Shown here: piece by piece, positions 35,977 to 46,993 of the stretch | Layout of the letters: each line of letters begins with the position of its first letter | Numbering within the stretch: the first letter of the stretch is position 1 | Source: Bacteroidales bacterium | GTDB taxonomy: Bacteria; Bacteroidota; Bacteroidia; Bacteroidales; UBA932 | Assembly: GCA_017447265.1 (NCBI GenBank) | Contig: JAFSOA010000006.1 | Location: forward strand, 156,006 to 220,005 | Length of the DNA: 64,000 bases | Direction of reading: 5' to 3' | Made by a program: the position numbers and the translations under genes | The notes under the pieces: model-generated | What the model was told of the DNA's origin: nothing | Seen by the model: the letters and a program-made list of their open reading frames with translations, nothing else | Database searches by the model: none

Positions 35977-36072
35977 TTTGTATTTCAGCGCCGGACGAGG
36001 GTCCGTCCCCGGGGCAGATTATGTCCTGACGCGGGCGGGCCGGGGAGCCGGTCAAGTTCATTGAAATACAAA
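35977..36072 (+). ncRNA. Structured leader RNA candidate
   Basis: TTTGTATTTCA (35977-35987) and TGAAATACAAA (36062-36072) are exact reverse complements and enclose a GC-rich stretch with further pairings: GGAC/GTCC near 35993-36004 and TCCCCGG with CCGGGGA between about 36006 and 36046. It ends 6 nt before the ATG at 36079, so the outer stem lies next to the ribosome site. No known riboswitch or leader class is recognised. Confidence 0.45.
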
Positions 36073-36078
36073 ACTGTT

Positions 36079-36549
36079 ATGGTAAAAACTTCTCAATTGG
36101 TGGCCTGGACCGAGAATGGCCGGGTCCGTATGCTCCCCTACCTTGTGCGTCAAATGGCACAGCCGTTCATCGAGAGGATCGAGGATATCAACAGCCTCCG
36201 CCCGTTCAACTTTCGGGAACAACCGAAGTATCTGATCCAACTGAGCCGCGCTTACGAGGATCTGGGCCGCTTCTACGAACGCGTCGGATACATCCGGAAT
36301 GCTTTCGATGCCTATGCGGCGGCAGCCATCGAAGTGACGAACGTCGATGACTTCTGGTGGTGCGACTGCGACGAAGGATTCGTTCTCAGCATGCCCTTCC
36401 GGGGCCGCTTCTTCACAATGTACGGCCAATGCCGCAGGCTGCTGCGGAAACATCCCGCTCTCAGGAATACGGCCTCCTTTGCAGCCCTGATGGACGACTA
36501 CAAACGGGTCACGGCAGTCCTCGAAATCTGGCACCAGGAAAATGTGTAG
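36079..36549 (+). CDS. Small helical protein, unknown function
   Basis: 156 residues with no signal peptide or membrane segment. Residues about 45-85 (KYLIQLSRAYEDLGRFYERV, then NAFDAYAAAAIEV) look like a TPR-type pair of helices. The rest has an unusual WWCDCDEG segment. No family is recognised. It is transcribed away from the AAA+ operon and may belong with it. The ATG at 36079 is preferred to a TTG at 36061, which would fall inside the leader stem. Confidence 0.6.
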   Translation: MVKTSQLVAWTENGRVRMLPYLVRQMAQPFIERIEDINSLRPFNFREQPKYLIQLSRAYEDLGRFYERVGYIRNAFDAYAAAAIEVTNVDDFWWCDCDEGFVLSMPFRGRFFTMYGQCRRLLRKHPALRNTASFAALMDDYKRVTAVLEIWHQENV

Positions 36550-36568
36550 GAATCCCGCAAAAAATGCT

Positions 36569-36576
36569 TAATTTTG
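36569..36576 (+). promoter_or_regulatory. -7 box of the lpdA promoter
   Basis: TAATTTTG, 18 nt before the lpdA ATG at 36595; -33 element poor. The predicted leader is only about 12 nt. Confidence 0.5.
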
Positions 36577-36594
36577 TTAATTGCAATGATTCCT

Positions 36595-37983
36595 ATGAAA
36601 TATGATGTGATCGTCATTGGCGCCGGCCCGGGAGGGTATGTCGCCGCTATCCGGGCCGCACAGCTCGGATTCAATACAGCTGTTGTCGAACGCAGTGAAC
36701 TGGGCGGAATCTGCCTCAACTGGGGCTGCATTCCGACCAAAGCGCTGCTTAAGAGCGCCCAGGCGCTCCATTACGCCGAACGTGGTGCCGACTACGGCTT
36801 TACGGCGGAGAACGTGACGCCCGACCTGGCCGCCATCGTCGCCCGCAGCCGCGGCGTCTCCGCCACGATGAACAAAGGCGTGGAATACCTTTTCAAGAAA
36901 AACAAGGTAACGGTGATCAAGGGCAGCGGCAAGGTGCTCGCCGGCAAACGTGTCGAGGTGACGCCGCTCGAAGGCGCCGTCGAGGTCCACGAGGCCGACC
37001 ACATCATCCTCGCCACGGGTTCGCGTCCGGCCGAACTGCCGTTCGCGCCCATCGACGGCGAAAAGATCTGGTGCTACTACCAGGCGCTCGTGCCTGAGGC
37101 GCTGCCGAAGTCGCTGGCCGTCATCGGCAGCGGCGCCATCGGTAGCGAATTCGCTTTCTTCTATCGCTCGCTGGGCGTCGAGGTGACGATCATCGAATTC
37201 ATGGACCGGGTGCTTCCCATCGAAGATGACGACACCTGCGCACAGATCAGCCGCAGCTTCCGGAAAATGGGCATCAAGGTCATGGTCTCGTCGGCGGTCC
37301 AGAAAGTCGATACTTCCGGTGACATCTGCCGTCTGACTGTTCAGACAAAGAAAGGCGAAGAGATTGTCGAAGCCGAAAAAGTGCTGTCGGCGGTCGGCGT
37401 GCGTCCGAACACGGAAAACCTGGGACTGGAGGCGCTCGGCATCGAGTTGAACCGCGGTAAGGTCCCTGTGGATAAGAGCTATAAGACTTCTGTCGACGGT
37501 CTCTACGCCATCGGTGACATCATCGCGACTCCTGCGCTTGCGCATGTGGCTTCCGCCGAAGCCATTTGCTGCGTCGAGGCGATCGCCGGCCTGGATCCGG
37601 CGCCGGTCAACTACGACAACATCCCGGGCTGCACCTACATCACGCCCGAGGTGGCGTCCGTCGGCATGACGGAACGCAAGGCCAAGGAACTGGGCCTCGA
37701 CTACATGGTCGGCAAGTTCCCGTTCACGGCTTCCGGCAAGGCCACGGCCGCCGGCGCCCGCGACGGCTTCGTAAAACTCGTGGTCGATGTCCCGACTGAC
37801 AAGATCCTGGGCGCCCATCTGGTGGGCGACAACGTCTCGGAGATGATCGGCGGCATCGTCGCCGCCCGCAACCTCGGCATCACGGCCAAGCAGCTTGCCG
37901 GCTCCATGTTCCCGCACCCCACGATGAGCGAGGCGCTCATGGAAGCCGCCGCCGCGGTTCATTCAGAAGCGATCCATATATAA
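36595..37983 (+). CDS. lpdA: Dihydrolipoyl dehydrogenase
   Basis: 462 residues from the ATG at 36595; ATG 36586 would add three. FAD-binding VIVIGAGPGGYVAAIRAAQL, the redox disulfide in GGICLNWGCIPTKAL, the NAD-binding VIGSGAIGSEFAFFY and the C-terminal HPTMSEALMEAAAA with the catalytic histidine-glutamate pair are all present. It reoxidises dihydrolipoamide in 2-oxoacid dehydrogenase complexes or the glycine cleavage system, passing electrons to NAD+. No E1 or E2 genes are adjacent, so which complex it serves cannot be told. A terminator follows at once. Confidence 0.95.
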   Translation: MKYDVIVIGAGPGGYVAAIRAAQLGFNTAVVERSELGGICLNWGCIPTKALLKSAQALHYAERGADYGFTAENVTPDLAAIVARSRGVSATMNKGVEYLFKKNKVTVIKGSGKVLAGKRVEVTPLEGAVEVHEADHIILATGSRPAELPFAPIDGEKIWCYYQALVPEALPKSLAVIGSGAIGSEFAFFYRSLGVEVTIIEFMDRVLPIEDDDTCAQISRSFRKMGIKVMVSSAVQKVDTSGDICRLTVQTKKGEEIVEAEKVLSAVGVRPNTENLGLEALGIELNRGKVPVDKSYKTSVDGLYAIGDIIATPALAHVASAEAICCVEAIAGLDPAPVNYDNIPGCTYITPEVASVGMTERKAKELGLDYMVGKFPFTASGKATAAGARDGFVKLVVDVPTDKILGAHLVGDNVSEMIGGIVAARNLGITAKQLAGSMFPHPTMSEALMEAAAAVHSEAIHI

Positions 37984-37989
37984 AGTGTC

Positions 37990-38018
37990 GGAGGCGTCCC
38001 AAATAATGGGACGCCTCC
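37990..38018 (+). terminator. Terminator of lpdA
   Basis: GGAGGCGTCCC, 7-nt loop, GGGACGCCTCC: a perfect 11-bp stem 7 nt after the stop. The T-tract is weak (TTC), so it may act partly as an RNA 3' end stabiliser. Confidence 0.7.
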
Positions 38019-38035
38019 TTCAAAAAAGGCTGAAA

Positions 38036-38074
38036 ATGCGGGTAGCGTCCCTTCGGATGGGACGTTACCCGCAT
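38036..38074 (-). terminator. Hairpin downstream of secA
   Basis: ATGCGGGTAGCGTCCC pairs with GGGACGTTACCCGCAT around a 7-nt loop, a 16-bp stem with one mismatch, 6 nt past the secA stop. Read on the minus strand it is followed by TTTTCAGCCTTTTTTG, so it can end secA transcription. The inner CGTCCC/GGGACG matches the lpdA hairpin. Confidence 0.7.
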
Positions 38075-38080
38075 CTGCTA

Positions 38081-41371
<3,291 letters not shown>

Positions 41372-41379
41372 ATCGTAGT

Positions 41380-42507
41380 CTACAGTTTTTTCTGGTATTT
41401 TTCAATGAGTTCCGTCGCTGCGGAGAAAGACTCCAGGTCGCCCCGGAGCACGGCTTCTTCGTATTCGGGCATCAGGCGCTCGATGCGCTCATCCTCGTAG
41501 AACATGTTCTTCAGACTTTCGTTGATGCTCTCATACATCCAGTAGCGGGCCTGTTCGCGCCGTTTCTTCCGGTAGAAGCCGTTCTCCTTCACCAGCGCGA
41601 AATATTCTTCAATTTTCTTCAGGATCTCCGGAAGACCTTCTTTGGTCACCGCGGAAGAGGTGACCGCCGTGGGTGTCCAACCCGACTCCGTGGGCGGGAA
41701 GAGATGCAGCGCATTGGCGTAGAGGGCCCTGGCCATCTGGGCTTTCTCCACGTTGGTGCCGTCGGCCTTGGTGATGGCGATCAGGTCGGACATTTCCATG
41801 ATGCCACGCTTGATGCCCTGCAGGTCGTCACCTGCACCGGACAGCATGAGCAGGAGGAAGAAGTCGCTCATCGAGTGGACCGCGGTTTCACTCTGGCCCA
41901 CGCCCACCGTCTCGATGAACACCACGTCGAAGCCCGCCGCCTCGCAGAGGAGGATGGTCTCGCGGGTCTTGCGGGCCACGCCGCCCAGCGAACCGGCGCT
42001 CGGACTGGGGCGGATGAAGGCGTTCGGGTCGTTGCAGAGCGTTTCCATGCGCGTCTTGTCGCCCAGGATGCTGCCCTTGCTCTTCTCGGAGCTCGGGTCG
42101 ATGGCCAGCACGGCGAGCTTGTGCCCTTCCGAGGTCAGATAAGAGCCGAAGGCTTCGATGAACGTGCTCTTGCCGGCACCCGGGACGCCGGTGATGCCGA
42201 TGCGCATGGTCTGCTTCTCGTTGGAGAGGGCCTGGCAGCGCTGGATGATCTGCTGTGCCACGGCGCGATGTTCGGGCAGCGAACTCTCCACCAGGGTGAT
42301 GGCCTGGCTGAGCACGGTCGTATCACCGCGCTCGATACCTTCCATATATTCGTCGGCCGTCTTGATGGCGGGCCGTTTCTTGAAGACTTTCTTGAGATAG
42401 GGGTTGACGATGGGCGGTTGCTTCACCCCGTGGTTGATGATCAGGCTCGAGTCTTCGTTGTTGTAGTCGTCGAAGAAGTCTCCCTGGTGTGATTTGTCGA
42501 TGGCCAT
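41380..42507 (-). CDS. meaB: Methylmalonyl-CoA mutase-associated GTPase MeaB
   Basis: 375 residues. G1 loop GITGVPGAGKSTFIEAFG, LAVLAIDPSSEKSKGSILGD, the switch region FIETVGVGQSE and the guanine motif ITKAD. It is a G3E-type GTPase that guards and loads the adenosylcobalamin-dependent methylmalonyl-CoA mutase, an enzyme of propionate production. The mutase genes are not in the window. It lies between a DUF1573 gene (3 nt upstream) and secA (8 nt downstream), apparently one transcript. Confidence 0.93.
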   Translation of the reverse strand: MAIDKSHQGDFFDDYNNEDSSLIINHGVKQPPIVNPYLKKVFKKRPAIKTADEYMEGIERGDTTVLSQAITLVESSLPEHRAVAQQIIQRCQALSNEKQTMRIGITGVPGAGKSTFIEAFGSYLTSEGHKLAVLAIDPSSEKSKGSILGDKTRMETLCNDPNAFIRPSPSAGSLGGVARKTRETILLCEAAGFDVVFIETVGVGQSETAVHSMSDFFLLLMLSGAGDDLQGIKRGIMEMSDLIAITKADGTNVEKAQMARALYANALHLFPPTESGWTPTAVTSSAVTKEGLPEILKKIEEYFALVKENGFYRKKRREQARYWMYESINESLKNMFYEDERIERLMPEYEEAVLRGDLESFSAATELIEKYQKKL

Positions 42508-42510
42508 ATC

Positions 42511-43626
42511 TTATTGGACGTTTCCGGTAATAAAGAGGTTCAGGATGGGTTTGGACGGCGCATTGGTGATGACGGACAGCACTTCGATGACCTCGCCGCC
42601 GTATTCGAGCGCGGCGGTGTCGAGCCGGACCTTGACATCGGCCTTGCCGCCCGGCTTGATGGTCAGCGGGAGCTGGGTCAGCACGATGGCGGCGTCGCCC
42701 TGCCCGTCGATATGGTGGATCACGAGCGGGCGCTTGCCCTTGTTGCGGATGCTGTAGGTGGCGTTCACGGCCTGGCCCTTGCGGACTTCGCCGAATTCGA
42801 AGTAGCTGCGGTCGATGACCGGCACGCCGGCCTGCTCGATGTCCGCCTTGCTGAGTTTTTCAAAATTGTCCTTGATGACGCCGGAGATTGACAATTTGTC
42901 AGGATACTCCCTGCCATTGAGCCGGAAGGTCGCCACGAAATGCCGGCGTCCCCAGGCGGTCTCCCCCATCGCGGCAGGATTCACCGTATAGGTGAGACGG
43001 GCCATGCTGCGGGCCGGAATCGGGTTGGGAGACACGTCGATGCGCAGGCCCGGCGACACCTGGCCTGTCTCGACTTTAAGCTCGCTGCGCGAGAGGTTGG
43101 CCACCTGCATCTGGTCGGACTTCACCACGCCCTGGTCGAGGTAACCGATGGATGTTTCGGTCTTGCGGAGGCCCAGGGGGCCGATCTGCGTGGTGAACAG
43201 TTCGTCGAGGTCTTTCTTCTTCTCATGGGCGACGCCCCGCAGGCGCAGGACCACCGGACGGTCGAGGCTCGACGCGCCCACGCCCACATACACGGTCAGG
43301 GTCTTCTCGAAAGGATACGGACCCTGGTCGTTGCTGAAAGTGACCTGGATAGTACCCGTAGCGCCGGGACGGACCGGTTCGCGCGTCCACTCGGGCGTCG
43401 TGCAGCCGCACGAGGAGATGACGTTGTGGATGACAATCGGCTGCCGGGCGGTATTGGTGAAGGTGAACAGGCAGGTGACGGGGCCCTCTGCCATCAGCAC
43501 GTCGCCGAAGTCATGGACCTTTTTGTCGAAACGGATGACATCCGACTCCTTGTACAAGTTCTCCTGCGCATTCAATGCCGACAGGGACAACAGGATGGCG
43601 GACAGAAATATGATCGCTTTTCTCAT
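42511..43626 (-). CDS. Secreted DUF1573 protein
   Basis: 371 residues from the ATG at 43626, which gives a signal peptide (MRKAIIFLSAILLSLSALNA). The N-terminal DUF1573 domain is marked by HDFGDVLMAEGPVTCLFTF and NVISSCGCTTPEW; a second Ig-like module near residues 260-365 repeats the pattern (FEFGEVRKGQAVNATYSIRN). Such proteins have ASH/Ig-like folds and are found in the Bacteroidota envelope, but their role is unclear. The start upstream in the same frame would place the signal inside the protein and overlap the promoter. Confidence 0.85.
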   Translation of the reverse strand: MRKAIIFLSAILLSLSALNAQENLYKESDVIRFDKKVHDFGDVLMAEGPVTCLFTFTNTARQPIVIHNVISSCGCTTPEWTREPVRPGATGTIQVTFSNDQGPYPFEKTLTVYVGVGASSLDRPVVLRLRGVAHEKKKDLDELFTTQIGPLGLRKTETSIGYLDQGVVKSDQMQVANLSRSELKVETGQVSPGLRIDVSPNPIPARSMARLTYTVNPAAMGETAWGRRHFVATFRLNGREYPDKLSISGVIKDNFEKLSKADIEQAGVPVIDRSYFEFGEVRKGQAVNATYSIRNKGKRPLVIHHIDGQGDAAIVLTQLPLTIKPGGKADVKVRLDTAALEYGGEVIEVLSVITNAPSKPILNLFITGNVQ

Positions 43627-43644
43627 TTTTCCTCCATTAAATTG

Positions 43645-43652
43645 CAAAGATA
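43645..43652 (-). promoter_or_regulatory. -7 box for the DUF1573-meaB-secA unit
   Basis: TATCTTTG on the minus strand, 18 nt before the ATG at 43626; TTTG-like -33 sequence at longer than usual distance. Confidence 0.6.
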
Positions 43653-43735
43653 CCATTTGTTTGATTATTTTTGCCAAAAATACTTTTATAAAGTATTCAT
43701 CAAGAATCAAGCCAATACATTTTAACTGTCATACT

Positions 43736-46645
43736 ATGATGAAACGCTATTCTCTGATTGTTTTGGCGGTGCTCGCCCTGCTGGCCACGACCGGCTGCAG
43801 CAAGTACAAGTACGAGACCGTCAAGGGCGATCCCACGAACGCCCGCATCTACACTTTGGACAACGGTCTGAAGGTCTACATGATCGTCAACAAAGACGAA
43901 CCGCGCATCGACGCCCACGTGGCCGTGAAGGTCGGCAGCAAGAACGACCCGCAGGAGACCACGGGCCTGGCCCACTATTTCGAACACCTGATGTTCAAAG
44001 GCACGAAGCAGCTCGGCACCCAGGACTACGCCGCCGAGGAGCCCCTGCTCAACCAGATCGAGGAGCTCTTCGAGGTCTACCGCAAGACCACGGACCCCGG
44101 GGAGCGCAAGGCCATCTACCACCAGATCGACTCCATTTCGTATGAAGCGTCCAAGATCTTCATTCCCAACGAATACGACAAAGCCATGGCGGCCATCGGC
44201 GGACGCGGCACCAACGCCTACACCAGCAACGACGTGACCTGCTACACCGAAAACATCCCGTCCAACCAGCTGGAAAACTGGGCGAAGATCCAGGCCGACC
44301 GCTTTGAGAATGTCGTTCTCCGCGGCTTCCACACCGAACTGGAGACCATCTATGAGGAGTACAACATGTACGCCGTGATGGACCAGGAGAAAGTTTCCGA
44401 AGCAGCCTTCGCCGCCCTCTTCCCGAAACACCCGTACCACACGCCGGTCATCGGCTGGGGCGACCACCTGAAGAACCCTTCCATCACCAACGTGAAGAAG
44501 TATCATGACCAGTGGTATGTGCCCAACAACATGGCCGTCTGCCTCGTGGGCGACTTCAACCCTGACGAAGCCATCAAGGTGATTGACAAGTATTTCGGCC
44601 CCCTGAAGCCCAACAAGGACCTCAAGAAGATGGAGTTCGAGCCGGAAGATCCCATCACCGCCCCGGTCGTCAGGGAAGTGCTGGGCCTCGAATCCCCCAG
44701 CCTGCTCCTCGCATGGCGCTTCCCGGGCGCCAACAGCCCTGAAGCAAGGTATATCGACCTGATCAGCAGCATCCTTTACAATGGCCGTGCCGGCCTGATC
44801 GACCTCGACGTCAACCAGCAGCAGAAGACGCTCGGCATGGCGGCGTACCGGCAGTCCCTGGCCGACTACTGCGCCTTCCTCGTGGAAGCCGAGCCGCTGC
44901 AGGGACAGAGCCTCGAAGAGGTGAAGCAGATCGCCCTCGCCGAAATCGAAAAGGTGAAGAAAGGCGAATTCGACGAAGAACTCCTCACCTCCATCATCAA
45001 CAACGAGAAGCTCGCGTTCATGCGCATCTGTGACATGCCGCGTGCCCTGGTCCGCGCCGAGGTGAACGCCTTCATCTACGACATCGAATGGAAAGATTTT
45101 GTCCACGAAATCGACGAACTCGAGAAGATCACCAAAGATGACCTCGTAGCCTTCGCCAACGAGCACCTCAAGGACAACTACGTACAGATCAACAAACTGG
45201 AAAAACCCGACCCGAACGACACCCGGATCGCCAAGCCGTCCATCACCCCGATCATGATGAACCGTGACGCCGCCAGCCAGTTCCTGCGCGACATCCAGGC
45301 TTCGGCGGCTGCTGTCCAGCCCATCGAACCCGTCTTCGTCGACTACCAGAAGGACATGTCGATCGCTACCGCCAAGAGCGGCATTCCCGTGCTCTACAAG
45401 CAGAACGTGACCAACGGCATCTTCGAGCTCCAGTATCTCTTCGAGACCGGCAGCTACGCCGACAACGTGATGCCTTTCGCGGCGGATTACCTCTCCTTCC
45501 TCGGCACGGACGACATGACACCGGAAGAAGTGCAGAAGGCCTTCTACCGCATGGCCGTCAACATGAGCGTCGCCTGCAGCGGCGAGCGCACCTACGTCTC
45601 GCTGAACGGCCTGGCCGAGAACATGGAGGAAGCCATGGAACTCGTCGAGAAGGTCATCGCCCACGCCCAGGCCAACCCCGAAGCGCTGATGATGCTCAAG
45701 GGCAACACCGTTTACGAGCGCCGCAACGCCAAGCTGGACCAGCGCAGCAACTCCTCGCGCATCCAGAACTACGCCATCTACGGTCCGAAGAACCCGGCTA
45801 CCAACGTCATCCCCACGGCCGAGCTGATGAAGCTCTCCGACGAGGCCCTGCTCGAGAAAATCCACCATCTGTTCGAAAACGAACACAAGGTGCTCTACTA
45901 CGGTCCCCTCACCGAGGCTGAGGCCGTGGAGGCCATCAACCGCATCCACCAGGTACCCGCGGAGCTCAAGCCCGTGGTCAAGGGCAATCCCTTCGCCTAC
46001 GTACCCACCGAGAACAACCAGGTGGTCCTGGCCCAGTACGACGCCAACCAGCTCAACCTCATCGGCTTCTACAACACCGGGCTGAAATTCGACGTCGAGA
46101 CCGCACCGATCATCACCCTCTACAACGAGTACTTCGGCGGCGGCATGAACAGCATCGTCTTCCAGGAAATGCGTGAGGCCCGCGGCCTGGCCTACAGCGC
46201 CCGCGCCAACTATTCCATCCCCGGCGACCTCGACCACCCGTCGGTCTTCACCTTCACCATCGGCACGCAGAACGACAAGCTGATCGACGCCCTCTCGGCC
46301 TTCGACGAGATCATCAACGAGATGCCCGTCTCCGAAAATGCCTTCAACATTGCCAAGGAATCGCTGATCTCCAACATCCGCACCGCACGCACCACCAAGA
46401 GCCGCGTGCTGAGTTCTTACCTCAACGCGCAGCAGCGCGGCCTCGACTACGATCTCAACAAAGTGATCTACGAGAAGGTGCCCGCCCTGACGCTCGACGA
46501 CGTGGTGAAATTCCAGCAGACCTACGTGAAGGGCAAGCCCCACCGTTACGGCATCGTGGGCCGCAAGAGCGACATGGACCTCAAGACACTGCTCGACTAC
46601 GGAACCATCCAGCAGGTGTCGACGGAAGAAATTTTCGGTTATTAA
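43736..46645 (+). CDS. M16 family zinc metallopeptidase, lipoprotein
   Basis: 969 residues, a full double-length M16 enzyme. Lipoprotein signal MMKRYSLIVLAVLALLATTGC. The inverted zinc motif is in GLAHYFEHLMFKGT (HxxEH) at about residue 80, with the downstream glutamate in the ETIYEEYNMY region. The second half is the inactive M16C partner domain with a glycine-rich GGGMNSIVFQEMREARGLAYS. It should digest peptides in the periplasm or at the outer membrane. Another ATG at 43739 is equally possible. Transcribed alone, divergent from the DUF1573 gene. Confidence 0.92.
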   Translation: MMKRYSLIVLAVLALLATTGCSKYKYETVKGDPTNARIYTLDNGLKVYMIVNKDEPRIDAHVAVKVGSKNDPQETTGLAHYFEHLMFKGTKQLGTQDYAAEEPLLNQIEELFEVYRKTTDPGERKAIYHQIDSISYEASKIFIPNEYDKAMAAIGGRGTNAYTSNDVTCYTENIPSNQLENWAKIQADRFENVVLRGFHTELETIYEEYNMYAVMDQEKVSEAAFAALFPKHPYHTPVIGWGDHLKNPSITNVKKYHDQWYVPNNMAVCLVGDFNPDEAIKVIDKYFGPLKPNKDLKKMEFEPEDPITAPVVREVLGLESPSLLLAWRFPGANSPEARYIDLISSILYNGRAGLIDLDVNQQQKTLGMAAYRQSLADYCAFLVEAEPLQGQSLEEVKQIALAEIEKVKKGEFDEELLTSIINNEKLAFMRICDMPRALVRAEVNAFIYDIEWKDFVHEIDELEKITKDDLVAFANEHLKDNYVQINKLEKPDPNDTRIAKPSITPIMMNRDAASQFLRDIQASAAAVQPIEPVFVDYQKDMSIATAKSGIPVLYKQNVTNGIFELQYLFETGSYADNVMPFAADYLSFLGTDDMTPEEVQKAFYRMAVNMSVACSGERTYVSLNGLAENMEEAMELVEKVIAHAQANPEALMMLKGNTVYERRNAKLDQRSNSSRIQNYAIYGPKNPATNVIPTAELMKLSDEALLEKIHHLFENEHKVLYYGPLTEAEAVEAINRIHQVPAELKPVVKGNPFAYVPTENNQVVLAQYDANQLNLIGFYNTGLKFDVETAPIITLYNEYFGGGMNSIVFQEMREARGLAYSARANYSIPGDLDHPSVFTFTIGTQNDKLIDALSAFDEIINEMPVSENAFNIAKESLISNIRTARTTKSRVLSSYLNAQQRGLDYDLNKVIYEKVPALTLDDVVKFQQTYVKGKPHRYGIVGRKSDMDLKTLLDYGTIQQVSTEEIFGY

Positions 46646-46676
46646 TTGGGAAAGACAAGATTTGGTATTATCTTTG
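46646..46676 (+). promoter_or_regulatory. Promoter of the ferredoxin gene
   Basis: TTGG at 46646-46649, 19 nt, TATCTTTG at 46669-46676; the leader is about 35 nt. The -33 box directly follows the M16 stop codon. Confidence 0.7.
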
Positions 46677-46715
46677 TCAACGATTTCGCAACAACAACAC
46701 TTAAACTTTTATAAA

Positions 46716-46883
46716 ATGGCTTACAAAATCACTGAAAACTGCGCTGCTTGCGGCACCTGCATTGATGAATGCCCTGTTGGCGCCATCTCCGCCGGCGACA
46801 TCTACAAGATTGACCCGAACGCATGCGTCGACTGCGGTACTTGCTCCGGCGTCTGCCCTATGGGTGCCATCGAGCAGGCTTAA
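46716..46883 (+). CDS. 2[4Fe-4S] ferredoxin
   Basis: 55 residues, MAYKITENCAACGTCIDECP and NACVDCGTCSGVCPMGAI: two CxxCxxCxxxCP motifs, the clostridial-type ferredoxin. It carries low-potential electrons in the cytoplasm, for example for pyruvate:ferredoxin oxidoreductase or hydrogenases; the partner is not visible here. It has its own promoter and a strong terminator, so it is a single-gene unit. An in-frame upstream ATG at 46662 lies before the promoter -7 box and cannot be the start. Confidence 0.97.
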   Translation: MAYKITENCAACGTCIDECPVGAISAGDIYKIDPNACVDCGTCSGVCPMGAIEQA

Positions 46884-46902
46884 CCCTTGCAACCAACATG
46901 AT

Positions 46903-46933
46903 AAAAGGACGGCTTCGGCCGTCCTTTTTTTTT
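46903..46933 (+). terminator. Terminator of the ferredoxin gene
   Basis: AAAGGACGGC, TTCG, GCCGTCCTTT then a long T-run: a textbook Rho-independent terminator with a UUCG tetraloop. Confidence 0.95.
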
Positions 46934-46942
46934 GCATTTTCA

Positions 46943-46973
46943 TTTGTATTTTCAAGAATGCTCCGTATTTTTG
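46943..46973 (+). promoter_or_regulatory. Promoter of the Na/Pi transporter gene
   Basis: TTTG at 46943-46946, 19 nt, TATTTTTG at 46966-46973; a perfect spacing. The leader before ATG 46994 is about 15 nt. Confidence 0.75.
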
Positions 46974-46993
46974 TGTAAATTTTGACAGAATTT

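Noticed and set aside
35930-36078. 6S RNA, SRP RNA or a known riboswitch
   Set aside because: The conserved loops of SRP RNA are absent and the pairing pattern does not match the open bubble of 6S or any riboswitch core I know. It is reported only as a structured leader.
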